Source: Diphasiastrum complanatum
Taxonomy: Eukaryota; Streptophyta; Lycopodiopsida; Lycopodiales; Lycopodiaceae
Assembly: GCA_029204225.1 (NCBI GenBank)
Contig: CM055098.1
Span: forward strand, 48,199,247-48,263,246
Length of the DNA stretch: 64,000 bases
Direction: 5' to 3'
Both the position numbers and the translations under genes were made by a program. The notes beneath the pieces are model-generated. The model was not told the origin of the DNA. It made no database searches and saw only the letters and a program-made list of their open reading frames with translations. Positions 11,034 to 21,799 of this stretch are shown piece after piece. Position 1 is the first letter of the stretch; the number at the start of each line of letters is the position of its first letter.

Positions 11034-12037
11034 TGTTAGATTTCTTATGCTCAGTCTTAAACAAATCGTTGTTCAAGTAATGAGCATCCTGAAAACCGAA
11101 GGCCGACTACATCCGAGGCTCAGACATCGAAAGAAGTCTGAGACATCTTGAGTACGCTATACGAAGTGCGAGATGTAGCTTCGGACCTTCACATTTTTCA
11201 TGTTTAAGATTTTTTTGCATTAACCATTTTTAGCACCTTTTTCGCCTTTTTCGCCCCTTACGAAAAATGCGACAAAGTGGCCAGAATGCCTTAGAAATCA
11301 TTTTAAAGGCACCGGCATTTTTGTTGCCTTTAGTCTAAGGCACCTTCGGCATTTTCACTGTCTTTAGTCTAAGGCACCTGCTTTTTCGCTGCCTTTAGTC
11401 TAAGACACCTTCTCCTTCTTCGCTGCCTTTAGTTTAAGGCACCTTTCATCTTTTTTGTCTTTTTTGGCTGTCTTAAATCTAAGGGTGCCTTCAGGATTTA
11501 CATACCTTAAGTCTAAGGGCACTTTCAAGATTTGCATAACTTTATAATAAGGGTACTTTCGGGTTTTTCGAGTTTTTGCTACATTGGCAGACCGATGTCG
11601 CCAACTTATCATCAACCCTAAAAATAGCTGGAGAAACAAATATCCTAAGGGCAGGTACAAACTTTTGTATAGATGCAAAACTGTAGTAAATGGCAGTTAA
11701 ATCATAAGATATTTTTCTCTCTCGACACTTGTAAATATATATACTAGCTGAAACAAGCTATGTAAGTCTTAATTGAATTTCTTCTTTTAATCAGAGTTTT
11801 TCTGTAGCCAGCGTTATCACACTCAACAAGCTGAAATTATTACTTCAAGCCATTGTACTCATTGTTGATATTTATCATAGTGCAATTTTTGTCTCACTAC
11901 TGCGTCATTCATTTGTGCATTTTGTATGAATTCTTCTACCTGAATATTTCTGCTGCTAACTGTTGCGTTTTCATTCCTACACGCCGCGCTCTAATCCTCG
12001 AGCTTCCGCTGCTGCTCACACCCGCGATTTTACGACA
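11034..12037 (+). repeat. Copia B 3' LTR, 1004 bp
   Basis: It starts TGTTAGATTTCTT after the polypurine tract and ends TACGACA, followed by the TSD attat. Relative to the 5' LTR it carries an extra segment of about 66 bp (about 11113-11178) that translates as Copia gag sequence. It also has more units of the GGCACCTTCG minisatellite (11300-11480). Its last 116 bp are the part lost from the 5' LTR. Confidence 0.85.
11300..11560 (+). repeat. Minisatellite of about 36 bp in the Copia B 3' LTR
   Basis: Units built on gcctttagtctaaggcacc followed by a T-rich spacer occur about five times between 11311 and 11450, then decay. It is the homologue of the array in the 5' LTR, expanded. Confidence 0.7.
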
Positions 12038-12058
12038 ATTATATGATGCCCTGAAAGT

Positions 12059-12436
12059 CATTAGAGGAGTTCTAAATCCAAAAAAGACCCTTTGTAAAGA
12101 TTCTTTTTATATTTTTTCTCAAATTTTTTTTACACATGGACCAATCAAAACACTCAAATTTGAAATCTACGTAACGTAACTTTTTGAGTCCACATTTTGA
12201 TTCCATACTAAAAATGGCATAACTTTTTAGTGGTAAGTCCGAATTTAGCGGAGTCTGGTGCATTGGAAAGCGCTCAACAAGGGCTTTCCAATGATATGTT
12301 ACATGACATACTTTTGAGCTACAATTAAAAAATTATGGCAAGTCAAAAGTATTAGTGTTATAATATTTTAATAATAAAAAAGGCATCTTGCACAAATTCT
12401 TAAAGGGTCTTTTTGGAACTCAAAACTCCTCTAATG
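12059..12436. mobile_element. MITE-like element of about 378 bp with terminal inverted repeats of about 45 bp
   Basis: The left end (cattagaggagttctaaatc at 12059) and the reverse complement of the right end (cattagaggagttttgagtt) match over about 45 bp with a few mismatches; both continue ccaaaaaagacccttt. There is no transposase. An internal inverted repeat (tggaaagc ... gctttcca) lies near 12263-12289. The outermost TA could be the target duplication, which would suggest a Tc1/mariner-type donor, but I cannot assign the superfamily with confidence. Confidence 0.65.
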
Positions 12437-13511
12437 TGGGATCGACTCACATAGAAACAAACAACGGGCACACTTAGTTGGTCCAATAGGTTTTGAAATT
12501 AAAACTGGAAAATATACTCTGCATTCACTTTGTAAGATTAGGATCTTGTAAGTTTCATGTAAGTTAAGTGAATTTGCCTATGACCATTACATACTGTAAG
12601 GGCTTCTTGGTAACTAAATTACTGTTGTACTAGCCCTTTCCGTCGGCCTTGTTATTATAATGTCTTTATATGTTGTAAATGTAACTTTCCAGACCTGTGA
12701 CATAAGTTGAACAGGCTGTAAAAGTTTAATATACCAAACTGTTATCTTCAAAAGTTTTGTAGATGTAGCTTTAAAAACATAGTTCATACTTCCTAAAATC
12801 AACATGGCAATGACTATCCTTGCTACCAAGAAGATCCATTCCTAGGCCAAAACCAGGGAAAAACCATTTCCGATTGCAGATTCTATGATGATCAAGTTTA
12901 AAGACGAACTATATATTAAGTACAGGTTCCACAAAATATTGTCAGTGATCATTTCAAACCACCTCTATTGATAACAAAATAGGTCTCAAATAATCATCAT
13001 TGAGATAAAATGTTATCTTTCAGCAAGCTAGTGCAGTTGTGGAGATGAAAACCCCTGTTCTTCATGCAATGCAGTCACCCATCTCAAAACACACGTTTTC
13101 CATAACTCTAGAAGGGGTAAAGCTAACAAGCTACATGTTCATATTTACAAAAGTTGTCATGGCAAAAAAAAATCACTTCGACCCATAATTGGACCAAATC
13201 AATTGCAGAATGTATGATTGATCAAGCTTGAGCACAAACTATACATAGAATGACTCGAATACAGGGGTTCCCTAGAATATCATCCGGTGACCATTTTTTT
13301 TTTCCTACTAATTGCTTGAGAGGTCTCAAACAACTATCATGGTAATCTTCAAAACACTAAGATATTTTATATGCGAAGTGTATGTTTCAGCAATTTTGTG
13401 CAGCAATTGAGATTAGAAAAACCTAATTCTTCATATGATGCAGCAAATCATCTCAAAACGTAAGCTTTTGCATACTCCAAAAGGGGTAAAGCTAACTTAG
13501 CTACATAAGAT
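12437..13511. other. 3' flank of the host gene, with an old tandem duplication
   Basis: No coding sequence is seen. Segments 12841-13150 and 13160-13507 are diverged copies in the same orientation. Shared blocks include aaggggtaaagctaac (ending near 13128 and 13496), aggtctcaaa and catctcaaaac. The stretch lies directly downstream of the stop codon of the minus-strand gene and probably holds its 3' UTR. No clear poly(A) signal can be chosen. Confidence 0.45.
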
Positions 13512-14070
13512 TTAATTTACCAGTGGAGCAAAAAGAATCCACCCCATACTCCAACCTAAGACCAAACCAGCACCAGCCAAGCTCAAACCAAAAGCAAATG
13601 CAACCCCTAGTGAGTAACCTCCAATGACATCAGATCTTGGAGATGTCCATCTATGCTTCAAGTCTGTGCAACCCTTGATACCATCGGAACACTGCTGCAT
13701 CTCCTTCCCCATTGAATCTTTCCTTGAATGTCGCCAACCGGCATTGGACAACAGGTCAAAAGTTGCATAAGAATTCATAAAGCTTTGTTTCAACCAAGTA
13801 CTTGATCTATCTACAGCACGCAGACGCAAGCACATGTTTTCTGCTTGTAAGGAATTAGCCCACTGCCTGTAAGTAAAAGAAAGTGATGCTTCTCGAAAAA
13901 ACAGTTGTGTGAGTCGCTCCTTTTCAAGAGAAGCCTGTGCTGCTGCTTTTTCTGCCTCTCTTGCTCGAGTCTGAGAACGGCATAGGGCCTCACCAAGCAG
14001 CTGTGGGCCACGATCACCTTCTTGAGCGGCCCCACCACCAGCACTCCAGCTGGAAGTTCGCCCATCTGAG
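13512..14070 (-). CDS. Host gene exon 3 (residues about 470-655)
   Basis: It encodes a Gly/Ser linker, a probable coiled coil with Glu/Lys/Ala heptads (RAREAEKAAAQASLEKERLT), a Trp/Phe-containing helix, and a C-terminal stretch of about 25 hydrophobic residues with several Gly. It stops with TAA at 13512. Acceptor AG sites at 14073/14074 and 14071/14072 both leave the same frame, so the exact start could shift by one codon. Confidence 0.7.
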
Positions 14071-17000
14071 CTGCTCTTGCAAGACACATGGCACCAGAAA
14101 ATGCGTGATCAAGTTAACAGATGGAAGACAGTTAACCAATACAACAAAAGGGAAACCGACAAATGGAAACTTTGCATAAAATTTTCACCAATGGCTGAAA
14201 AGCTTCAGAGAACTGCTGCTACCTAAGGACTGATTGATCTCGATTTATGAAAGGTGTATAATGTTCTTGCACAACTGGTAATGATCTCGGTGATTGTGGA
14301 ACATGATGGGGCAACAGTAAGGGATCTGAACGATCCAAAAAATGGGAAGACAGCTTCTGAGTTTCAAGGCGAACTGGTTCATGCCCACGCAGAAGAGAAA
14401 TCAGGAAATCCCTGTCCATCGATCGAGATATGTCCCAGCGATGCCTTTTTGAAGGCCCTAAGTCACAATTTTCCAAAACTCTTCTCTGCGCCACTGGGGA
14501 TTGAGAAGGTGGAAGATCACAGTTCTCCATGTGCTCTAAAGACTTTCTTGCAACCAAAGCAGCTAGTTCATCCGTATCTGCGGTGCGCCATGACAACTTG
14601 CCCTTGCTTTGCAATTTAGGTAGAGGCTCCATTTTCTGCATATGCTTATGCTCTGATTGCTCAAAGCTAGTAGCTGTAGCTGTACTCAGAGGTCGACCTT
14701 CACCATTCAGGAAAGAGGATTGCTGAACTATACCCCTGGATTCACTTTTGTCAACTGCTTCAATTTCATGCTTGACATTGTTTTTTGAAGTTTGATTGGA
14801 TTCCTCGTATTTCCCAACGTCATCTTTAGATTCCAGAGAAAGGCTGATAGAATTATCAGTCTCTACTAATTGATCCGGCATAACTCTATGCTCATAACCA
14901 AGCTCTGGAGAATCAACTTCCCCAGACGTTAAAGTCTTAAGATATGCAAAACTTCCTAATGAGACATCCTCTGCCTTAAGACTATCAAACTCCGCACTTT
15001 TGGAAAACCTAACCATAAAGCTTTCATCCAGTGCGGATTGATAATCCTTTTGAAAATCAGAGTTTAATTCAGAATACATAGTTGACTGTTTCCCAGGAGA
15101 ACACTGTGAACTTAGCAAACTCCAGTTATCAATAGAAGCCAATAAATCCTTTTCTTCTTTAGTCTTTGGACATCCATGGTAAGTTATGTCGCTTTGACAA
15201 TGTGAGAAATCACAAGATGAGTGAGAAAGTTTTTGTGAAGGCTTAGCATTCTCGTGCAACAAGCAACGCTTTGTTGTTCTGCATGCCCAAAAGACAGGAG
15301 CCTCTGCTCCAGCCATGAAGTGGTTACCTGTACTTTGGATTTCCCTGTAGTGATTCAAGAAGAAGTTAAATTCATTTTAGCTTCCAGTCAGTGCATGGAT
15401 GAATTTGCAACCTGACCATGTTCTGTAAACAAATGAACTAGGATCTAAAGGTTTTCGTGTTATGCTGATGGATATGATATCATTCATTTGCAGATATTAA
15501 GGTGTCATATCATATGAAGCAGCTCCAAAAGGTGAAAATTGTCATGCTCATATATTTGTATGGATGGAAAAGGCTTCCAGTCATTGCATAGATGAATCTG
15601 CAACCCGAACATGTTCTGTAAACAAATGAACTAGGATCTAAAGGTTTTCATGTTATGCTGATGGATATGATATCATTCATTTGCAGATATTAAGGTGTCA
15701 TATCATATGAAGCAGCTCCGAAAGCTGAAAATTGTCATGCTCATATATTTGTATGGATGGAAAAGGCTTGAGCAATGTCAAAACATGGTGGAACTACTGA
15801 TGTGAGACTTCCAAGTATATTGCTCATGTCAGTCGAATGGCTAACTGCTCACAAAAACTTTTGATGACTCGTGGAACTATGTAGAAGTAGAGATGTCTAG
15901 TCCAATACAGAGAAAGGGTGGATTGCTGTCAGTTAAAGAGATGGTTGAAATTAGATGTCATTTTTAGGTTTCTATATTATGCTATCCATGAATAAGCTTC
16001 ACAGTATGAATCAAAGAATATGACAACTAAGTAAATTCAAGTGGATGAAAGGTGATCTTAAAAGATATCAGTGATGCGTGTGATGCACAGAAAGACAAGG
16101 CATATCAAAGAGCTGTAGAGCTTTATCCTAAGTACATGACATCTTGTGTGCTTGGATATGAACATCGGGCAGAAACTAAGGTATGTAAGGGTAGTTGAGT
16201 GTGTCTTAAGTTTTGCGCCATTAGAGAAAAAAGATGGTCATTTAGCAGACGAATCCAGTAAAATGTGTCCAAGAATTATGCAGAACATTTCATCTACAAT
16301 TGGCTATTGAAAGCTTGCAGAAGTGCTGAATCAGAAAAGGACAAAAATAAGACTGTCGATACATTGGATGCATGATGGGACTTTTTATCAGTGGGTCGAA
16401 AAAAATTGAGTAGGAACTAGGTGTGTACACATATGCAACGGGAAGGTATGGAGATCCGAGATGATGAAAGATACAGCGTACAATGACGACCGAAAGAGTA
16501 AACATAGTGAGGGCATCATAATGTCATCTCAATAATTGCTGTCAAAAATATACAATTTATGAGGCGATCTACTCCAGAGTCCAACCAGGTCTCTTGACAT
16601 TGAACAAAACACTAATATCTAAAGAAAAAGGTGACTACTAATTTGGAAGATATTTCTATCCAGATACTTGGATTTAGTTGGCGGACTAACTCCTTAACAT
16701 CTGCTCTCAGCCATGGATTTGAAATTCCAGGCTCCAAATTATGTGCCAAACATTTTCACTGTATACTGAAATACATCTGCATTTTTATGAAGGGAAATAA
16801 AGTTCACCAACATTCCTGAAGTATTATTGATTGATTACATATGACCTCATTGGCAAAGTAATAATAAAAGCAGGACTTTTATGACAAAATGAGTGGGCAA
16901 TTATCTAAACCCTTGGATAACAAAAAAAAACACTCAGTAAGCGCTTCTTTCAAAATGAAGAGCTGCATGGAATTAGTGACTGCTGAAAAGAGAACTAAAT

Positions 17001-20000
17001 TGAGAATCCTATGTATTATATGCACCAAAACTGAAGCAGAAAACAGCAATAGACATAATGGTTTCTTAAGAGCAAAATGGTGAACAAAATGCCCACTTGA
17101 AATGCTTCTCAATAAGGGAAATTTCTAGAGTGTTCAATATCGACTAGTCCTCCAATAAGTGAAGTGCTGGTGAAGACTTCCTTCAATATCGACTAGTCCT
17201 TCAATAAGTAAAGTGCTGGTGAAGACTTCTTTTCCTCTACTTGAGGTCAGGAGTTGGACTCAATCATATGCACGCCACGAAGTTGAACATACAAGAGAGA
17301 AAAATATTGACTAGGATGTGAGACTTTGAAACATTCACATAGACAATTCGACTGATGACACTGCAAGGGGTGAAGAGCTTCTTCACAGCAGATGTTAGAA
17401 ATAATTTAGATTTTTAAGTATTTCCCACAATCATAGATAACCAAATGAACAGGTTCTGTACGTACCAAATGTAAAATTTAGAAGAAAAGAAAAGTACCTT
17501 TTTTCCTTCAAAAAAAAATTCATTCCCAAATTTTTTTTGAGATCACATTTTTTAAAGTAGACCATCCCTATCTCATTCACTAGTTCCTTCACAGAATTCT
17601 AACATAGATTGTTTTTATAGGATATGGACTTATAGCATTTTACACTTACAGAATCTTCTAAGGGGTTCTAATTAGTTCACTATAGCTCATAAAATGTGTT
17701 TTGCTGATTGTTTGCTTTGACTAACTAGCACATCATTCCTAAAACTAATCTTTTTAGTCTTTATCCCTCTCTGAAGAAGCTGAATTTACCCTCTTGCTGC
17801 TCACATTTATTTGAAGTCCTTGGATTAGGCTCTGATAACATAATTCAGGGAGGTGAATATGTTACTCTTTTTTACTCCTTGCACAGGTTTCAGACATCTT
17901 AATGCACAACTTGATATCAAAGAATGCTGATGCAAAACACAATCTGGGCAAATTCAATGGTGCTGCAAGAGTTTCCAAATAACATTCTTAAAGTTTTCTC
18001 CTGATAATGGGAAAAGAAGTTTTCCCCAGGTCTGCTGATTGTACACTAAGTGGCATCGAAACGATGTTCCAAAAGCATAGTGTTCCAAACGTTGGAGCAA
18101 TAAATTTTTCTATTTACAAACAGTGGACCCTAGGTTTCAACATCTAGGGAAGCCTATTATACACAGTGCATCTATGTCAAGTTAGTGACTCCTTGTCATG
18201 CGTTCTCAGCAATATCAAAGCCAAAGCTTGCATGTTAAAAATCTAAAGTGTTGAGGAGTGCTACCAAGAGAGGAAATCAGACCTCATAAAGATCAAGTTT
18301 TTTAACTTAGGAATTAAGCTTGCTTCATTACCAGTAGTTTCCCAAAGGGGTTGGCTTAGTTGGTTAGCTTGGCATCCTAAGTTTCTTTGGTCCCAAGTTG
18401 GAGCCTCCCTTGGAAACCAAGAAGCATTACCATTAATTTGCTTGTTCCTTATGTGTTAAACAACACATTACTTTGCATGATGTGCAACAAGGTACAACTT
18501 CGTAGAAAAATTCCCAACATGACTTAAAGATCTGTCAAAACATCTTCTAGGAGCATGGATACTGGTTCCATAACCATAGAGTGCGTACAAGGGCATAGTT
18601 CGTACAAGGGCATAGTTCCTAGGAACTGAACGGACCCATCTCTAGGAGCGCATTCCTAGGAACAGTTCAGTTCCATTCCTAGGGCACCTAAGGAATATTC
18701 CTACCCGTTTCTTAGGGTTCCTGAAACCCGTCCCTACGGTGGTGCGCAGTATACAATCCGTTAGGATTTCTGAAAACCGTTCTCAAATCTGTTCTGAAAA
18801 CGATTTTGAGAACAAGTTTTAAGAAAACGATTATAATCAGTGAAAAACGATTCAGACAGCGATCAGTGAAAAACGATTCAGACGGTGATCAGTGAAAAAC
18901 GATTCAGAGAGCGATCAACGGATTTCAGATGCCAATGCATTGTTCAACGGGATTGACGGATTTCAGATGCAACGGAACAAGGAAACTGGCACCGGGCAGT
19001 ATCTCCACAGCAACGGAACACACAAATCAAAAAAAGAAATTTAGAAATGGGTTCCTGAAACCATTCCTCCCTTAGGAACGGGTATCACTATACAAGGGTC
19101 ATTCATTGCTTTGCACGATCTAAAAATGTGGCCAAGCAAACTTGATTTCGATGGAACTACGTGCATAATTTAGGATTCCTAATACCTAACACGTATCACT
19201 GTTTTTTTAACTTTTTAGGCTTTTTTTCCCCTAAAAAAAGACTTTAAAAAGAAAACCCAAACAAAACAAATAAAAATAACAAATTCCTGATCCAGAGCAA
19301 CCCAAAAAACCAGAATATTTCTCTCTGTATGTTGACTGTATGTACATGTCTATCCGGTGTATGTATTTGGTCTCAATTTTTGGGGGGAGAAGGGCTTTTT
19401 ATAAATCAGTAATAAGTATTCAATATTTTTTTAGGAAAGGTCCATGTTTCAATATTGAATCAGTAATCATTTGTATGCTAGAATAATTGAGCCCCTTCAA
19501 AATGCAATGCACAAATGGTTTCTTATGTTAAAGCCATAGTTGCAGCAGATTGTGATCCACTGCAAAAAACGATCTGGACCACGCATTCCAGATCGTCAGC
19601 AATTCGCTACCCGGATGGCCAAAGAAAAAAATTTAAGGGGAAAAGACTAATGGTTGAATTATTTTTATTTTTATAGTTTGGCTAGCATGAAACAATCACA
19701 ATAGATAGTTTGCCTAGAAAAACAGTTAACCACTGGAGTTTGCCTATAAATAAATTACTATTGGAAATTTTTGTGTATATTAACAGTGGTAAATTGGTCC
19801 CTGATAGCACGAATCTATAGGAGTTCATAAAATGGTTTTGGAAATGATTGCTTACAGGCTGTGCATGGCTGAATGTCAACCGTCAAAGTTCTAGAGAAAA
19901 GAATTAGCTCATTTATCCAGTTTATGATTCCCAAATTATTGAGAGTCTATCCGTAAAGTAGGCCAAAGTTGTCTTTCACAAGTTCATCCTTATCCTCGTT

Positions 20001-20977
20001 CATCTTCCATGAGTTTGGGACCCGACTAGCATTAAGTGTGATAACAGGGCTTCCCTCAGTACGCAATCGTTTAACAGTCTAATGCTGATAAAGCGGCACA
20101 CTTCAATACAAAACATATCCTACAATCAAAATATGCTTGAAACCTTTTGAGCACAGAACAATCAAAAAAGAAATATCCCAGTACTTTTTCACAATTGCAA
20201 AAGCAACTAGCTAGTAAAAGAAGCCCACTTTAGTGGAGAATAACATGACGCATTGAAATTAGTCAACTTTTTCCTGAAAGTAGGCCCTATTATCAGGGAA
20301 AAACAGAACAGAAAATCTACAGTATGATTACACTCTGGACAATGTGCTCCCTTAACCCGAAAAAACTAAATGATCAAATTAAATTATAAGATTCTTAAAC
20401 TACTTTCAGGCATTAAGATCTATTTTGGGTAACTTGTAAAAAACTAAAATTCTGCTCACTCAACTTCTGCTTGACATCAAGAATATGTCAAAACAGAACA
20501 TGATTGATAGAAGATCAAAAGCCATAAAGCAGTCAACTTATATCTAACACCTGTGCAGCTCCACAGTGAGAAAGAAGCCAACCAAAGTGCTGACCACCAT
20601 CTTCTGGGCTAAAAGATGGAAAGCAAACAGCAAAACCAAGACAAAAATAAGCGAATAGCTAAGCCCAGGGAGATTAAGCATGTGACATACTTCGCCTGCA
20701 CCGTGGAGGGTCCGCTTAACTGATTAGCTGCAATGGTTGACAGGCCTGCCCCAACATAAGCCAACAATGCCCTTGCAAATCGCGAAAGGCCACTAGCAGC
20801 AACGCCCTGCTGCCTTTGCTCAGAGTTACACACCTGTTGCTGAAACCCCAAACCACTAACGCTGCTATAATGATCACCTGTGGCAGGGCGTCTCACAAGA
20901 GATGCCCTTGAGCATGAAGGCTGAACAGGCTTGACAGTAGGAAGCAGCCGCAGGGCTGCTCTCAGTGTTTCCACCAT
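13512..20977 (-). CDS. Uncharacterised plant protein, three exons, predicted 655 aa
   Basis: I model exons 20977-20691, 15344-14223 and 14070-13512 on the minus strand. The coding sum is 1968 nt, an exact multiple of three, and both junctions keep frame (phase 2 each). Splice sites fit: donor A|GTATGT and acceptor CTACAG|G for the 5.3-kb intron; donor AG|GTAG and acceptor GAGCAG|C for the 152-nt intron. The start is the ATG at 20977, with G at -3 and +4. Residues about 70-90 (ALLAYVGAGLSTIAANQLSG) are mildly hydrophobic. Exon 2 is Ser-rich and polar. Exon 3 has a likely coiled coil (from QLLGEALCRSQTRAREAEKA) and a hydrophobic C-terminus (GVAFAFGLSLAGAGLVLGWS) ending FAPLVN, which suggests a tail-anchored membrane protein. 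I do not recognise a named family; the function is unknown. Extra small exons inside the long intron cannot be excluded. Confidence 0.6.
14223..15344 (-). CDS. Host gene exon 2 (residues about 96-469)
   Basis: A single 1122-nt open exon rich in Ser, Glu and Lys, with no recognised domain. A CTACAG acceptor precedes GGAAATCC; the start-like MNHY just before it would be intronic. An internal ATG (MAGAEAPVFWACRTT, about 12 codons in) would be the start if exon 1 does not belong. It ends at CTTAG|GTAGC. Confidence 0.7.
15381..15766. repeat. 193-bp tandem duplication inside the intron
   Basis: Copy 1 is 15381-15573 and copy 2 is 15574-15766. Both begin cttccagtca and end tggatggaaaagg. They differ at roughly eight positions, so the duplication is fairly recent. 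It starts close to the acceptor of exon 2. Confidence 0.92.
17132..17231. repeat. 50-bp tandem duplication
   Basis: Two copies (17132-17181 and 17182-17231) begin ttcaatatcgactagtcc and end gaagacttc, with about three differences. Confidence 0.9.
18349..18440 (+). mobile_element. Possible tRNA-derived SINE head
   Basis: TGGCTTAGTTGG (18352-18363) resembles a Pol III A box, and the agttggagcc segment about 35-45 bp later loosely resembles a B box. No poly(A) or poly(T) tail or TSD was found. It could equally be chance. Confidence 0.25.
18614..19091. mobile_element. Possible hAT-like MITE
   Basis: The segment is bounded by near-identical acaagggcat (18604-18613) and acaagggtcat (19092-19102), which could be a target duplication. 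The ends are rich in ttcctaggaac and ggttcctgaaacc inverted motifs, but terminal inverted repeats are poor. A 17-bp tandem duplication (cgtacaagggcatagtt, 18584-18617) overlaps the left boundary and could mimic a TSD. Confidence 0.3.
18836..18913. repeat. 26-bp repeat, three copies
   Basis: Three consecutive units of atcagtgaaaaacgattcag followed by acagcg, acggtg or agagcg. They lie inside the possible MITE at 18614-19091. Confidence 0.9.
20691..20977 (-). CDS. Host gene exon 1 (residues 1-95)
   Basis: It runs from the ATG (MVETLRAALRLLPTVKP) to GPSTVQA plus two bases of the next codon. The open frame extends 9 nt upstream only through a TTG, so I take the ATG. It reads on past 20690 for a short way, but the GTATGT donor there and the phase match to exon 2 favour splicing. 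Confidence 0.6.
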
Positions 20978-20990
20978 GCCTGCCAATACC

Positions 20991-21780
20991 CCCCTGACAC
21001 CATCACAAATAACCTCTTCTATAGCCCCACCTCTTCCTGCTCCGCCTTCAGAAAACCACTGATAAGAGCTAGTATTGACACATCACAAAGCTGTCCTTGC
21101 CTTCAGATCTCTTGCGAAATTCTACACCAAATCAGCTCACAATTGTTTAAGTTTTTTATTTTCTAAAACTACACAATTTGCTGGTGCTTCCGCTACCACC
21201 AACACGACTCTCAAAGATATGCGGCAGTGATGCACCATCCCATTTTCAGATCTTTTGCAATTTTTTCAACCAAATCAGCCCACAATTGTTTAAACTTTTG
21301 GGTTTCCAAAACTACACAAATCTGCTGATACTTCCCCTGCCACCAACGCAACACTCAAGCAGATGCGGCAGTATTGCCCGAGCCGATTTGCGAATGAAGC
21401 TCTTACAGTTCCCTCACACACGGCTTATGCCCAACACCAAAATTGACCTCCACAGCACGTTCTGGATTCTGCCAGATCTGCTTCTTTTGCTCTGGCTCCG
21501 CCTACGGGCTGGCTGGCTTGGCTTCTCTCACACTCATCCGAAAGTGCAGGAAAGCGCGAGAGCGCCCTGTTCGTGTGGATGCTCTCGCCATCTCCGATGC
21601 AGAAGAGAGAGAAGCAATAGAAGGAAATGCAAATTGAGCAAAGCTCTCGCCATCTCCGATGCAGAAGAGAAAGAAGAAATAGAAGGAAATGCAAATTGAG
21701 CAAGGAACTGGAAATCCCTGTTGGAGGCCCCCCTGGTGACACGTGCCCGTGGGAATCTAGCCCTCTATAATTATTATCCG
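20991..21780 (-). promoter_or_regulatory. Upstream region of the host gene with tandem duplications and a G-box
   Basis: This is the 5' flank of the minus-strand gene. A diverged 143-bp tandem duplication (about 21090-21232 and 21233-21375; shared cagatct and ccaaatcagc) and a 62-bp duplication (21581-21642 and 21643-21704; gctctcgccatctccgatgc) fill it. The palindrome CACGTG lies at 21740-21745 and an AT-rich ctataattatt near 21763. The transcription start is not known, so which part is promoter and which is 5' UTR is a guess. Confidence 0.35.
21581..21704. repeat. 62-bp tandem duplication
   Basis: The two copies (21581-21642, 21643-21704) differ at only a few positions. Both carry gctctcgccatctccgatgc and ggaaatgcaaattgagcaa. 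Confidence 0.92.
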
Positions 21781-21799
21781 GGGATCCTGGTCATTAAGT

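Larger units (their letters stand above)
6514..12037 (+). mobile_element. Copia B: LTR retrotransposon with an inverted internal block, TSD attat
   Basis: Two direct LTRs starting TGTTAGATT (6514 and 11034) bound the element. The pentanucleotide attat flanks both outer ends (6509-6513 and 12038-12042), so it inserted as one unit. A polypurine tract aagggagag (11025-11033) precedes the 3' LTR. Inside, 7291-8877 encodes gag, protease and the N-terminal half of integrase on the minus strand. From 8878 to 10993 the C-terminal half of integrase, RT and RNase H are on the plus strand. The last 116 bp or so of the 5' LTR, the primer-binding site and the gag N-terminus are missing, so this is an inversion combined with a deletion. 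Catalytic and frame damage shows it is dead. Confidence 0.88.
15345..20690 (-). other. Large intron (about 5.3 kb) of the host gene with repeats
   Basis: It is bounded by a GTATGT donor and a CTACAG acceptor. It has no convincing coding sequence on either strand; short frames near 16290-17112 and 19682-19879 have no domain content. It contains a 193-bp tandem duplication, a 50-bp tandem duplication, a possible tRNA-derived SINE, a possible MITE and a 26-bp triplicate, listed separately. Confidence 0.5.

Noticed and set aside
11853..12179. 108-codon plus-strand frame
   Set aside because: It runs from the Copia B 3' LTR across the TSD into the MITE, so it joins unrelated sequences.
13811..14089. 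92-codon minus-strand frame overlapping exon 3
   Set aside because: It is out of frame with the exon that continues exon 2; it lacks domains and disagrees with the splice phase.
18836..18913. CRISPR-like spaced repeat
   Set aside because: Units are contiguous without spacers, and the context is a plant intron.
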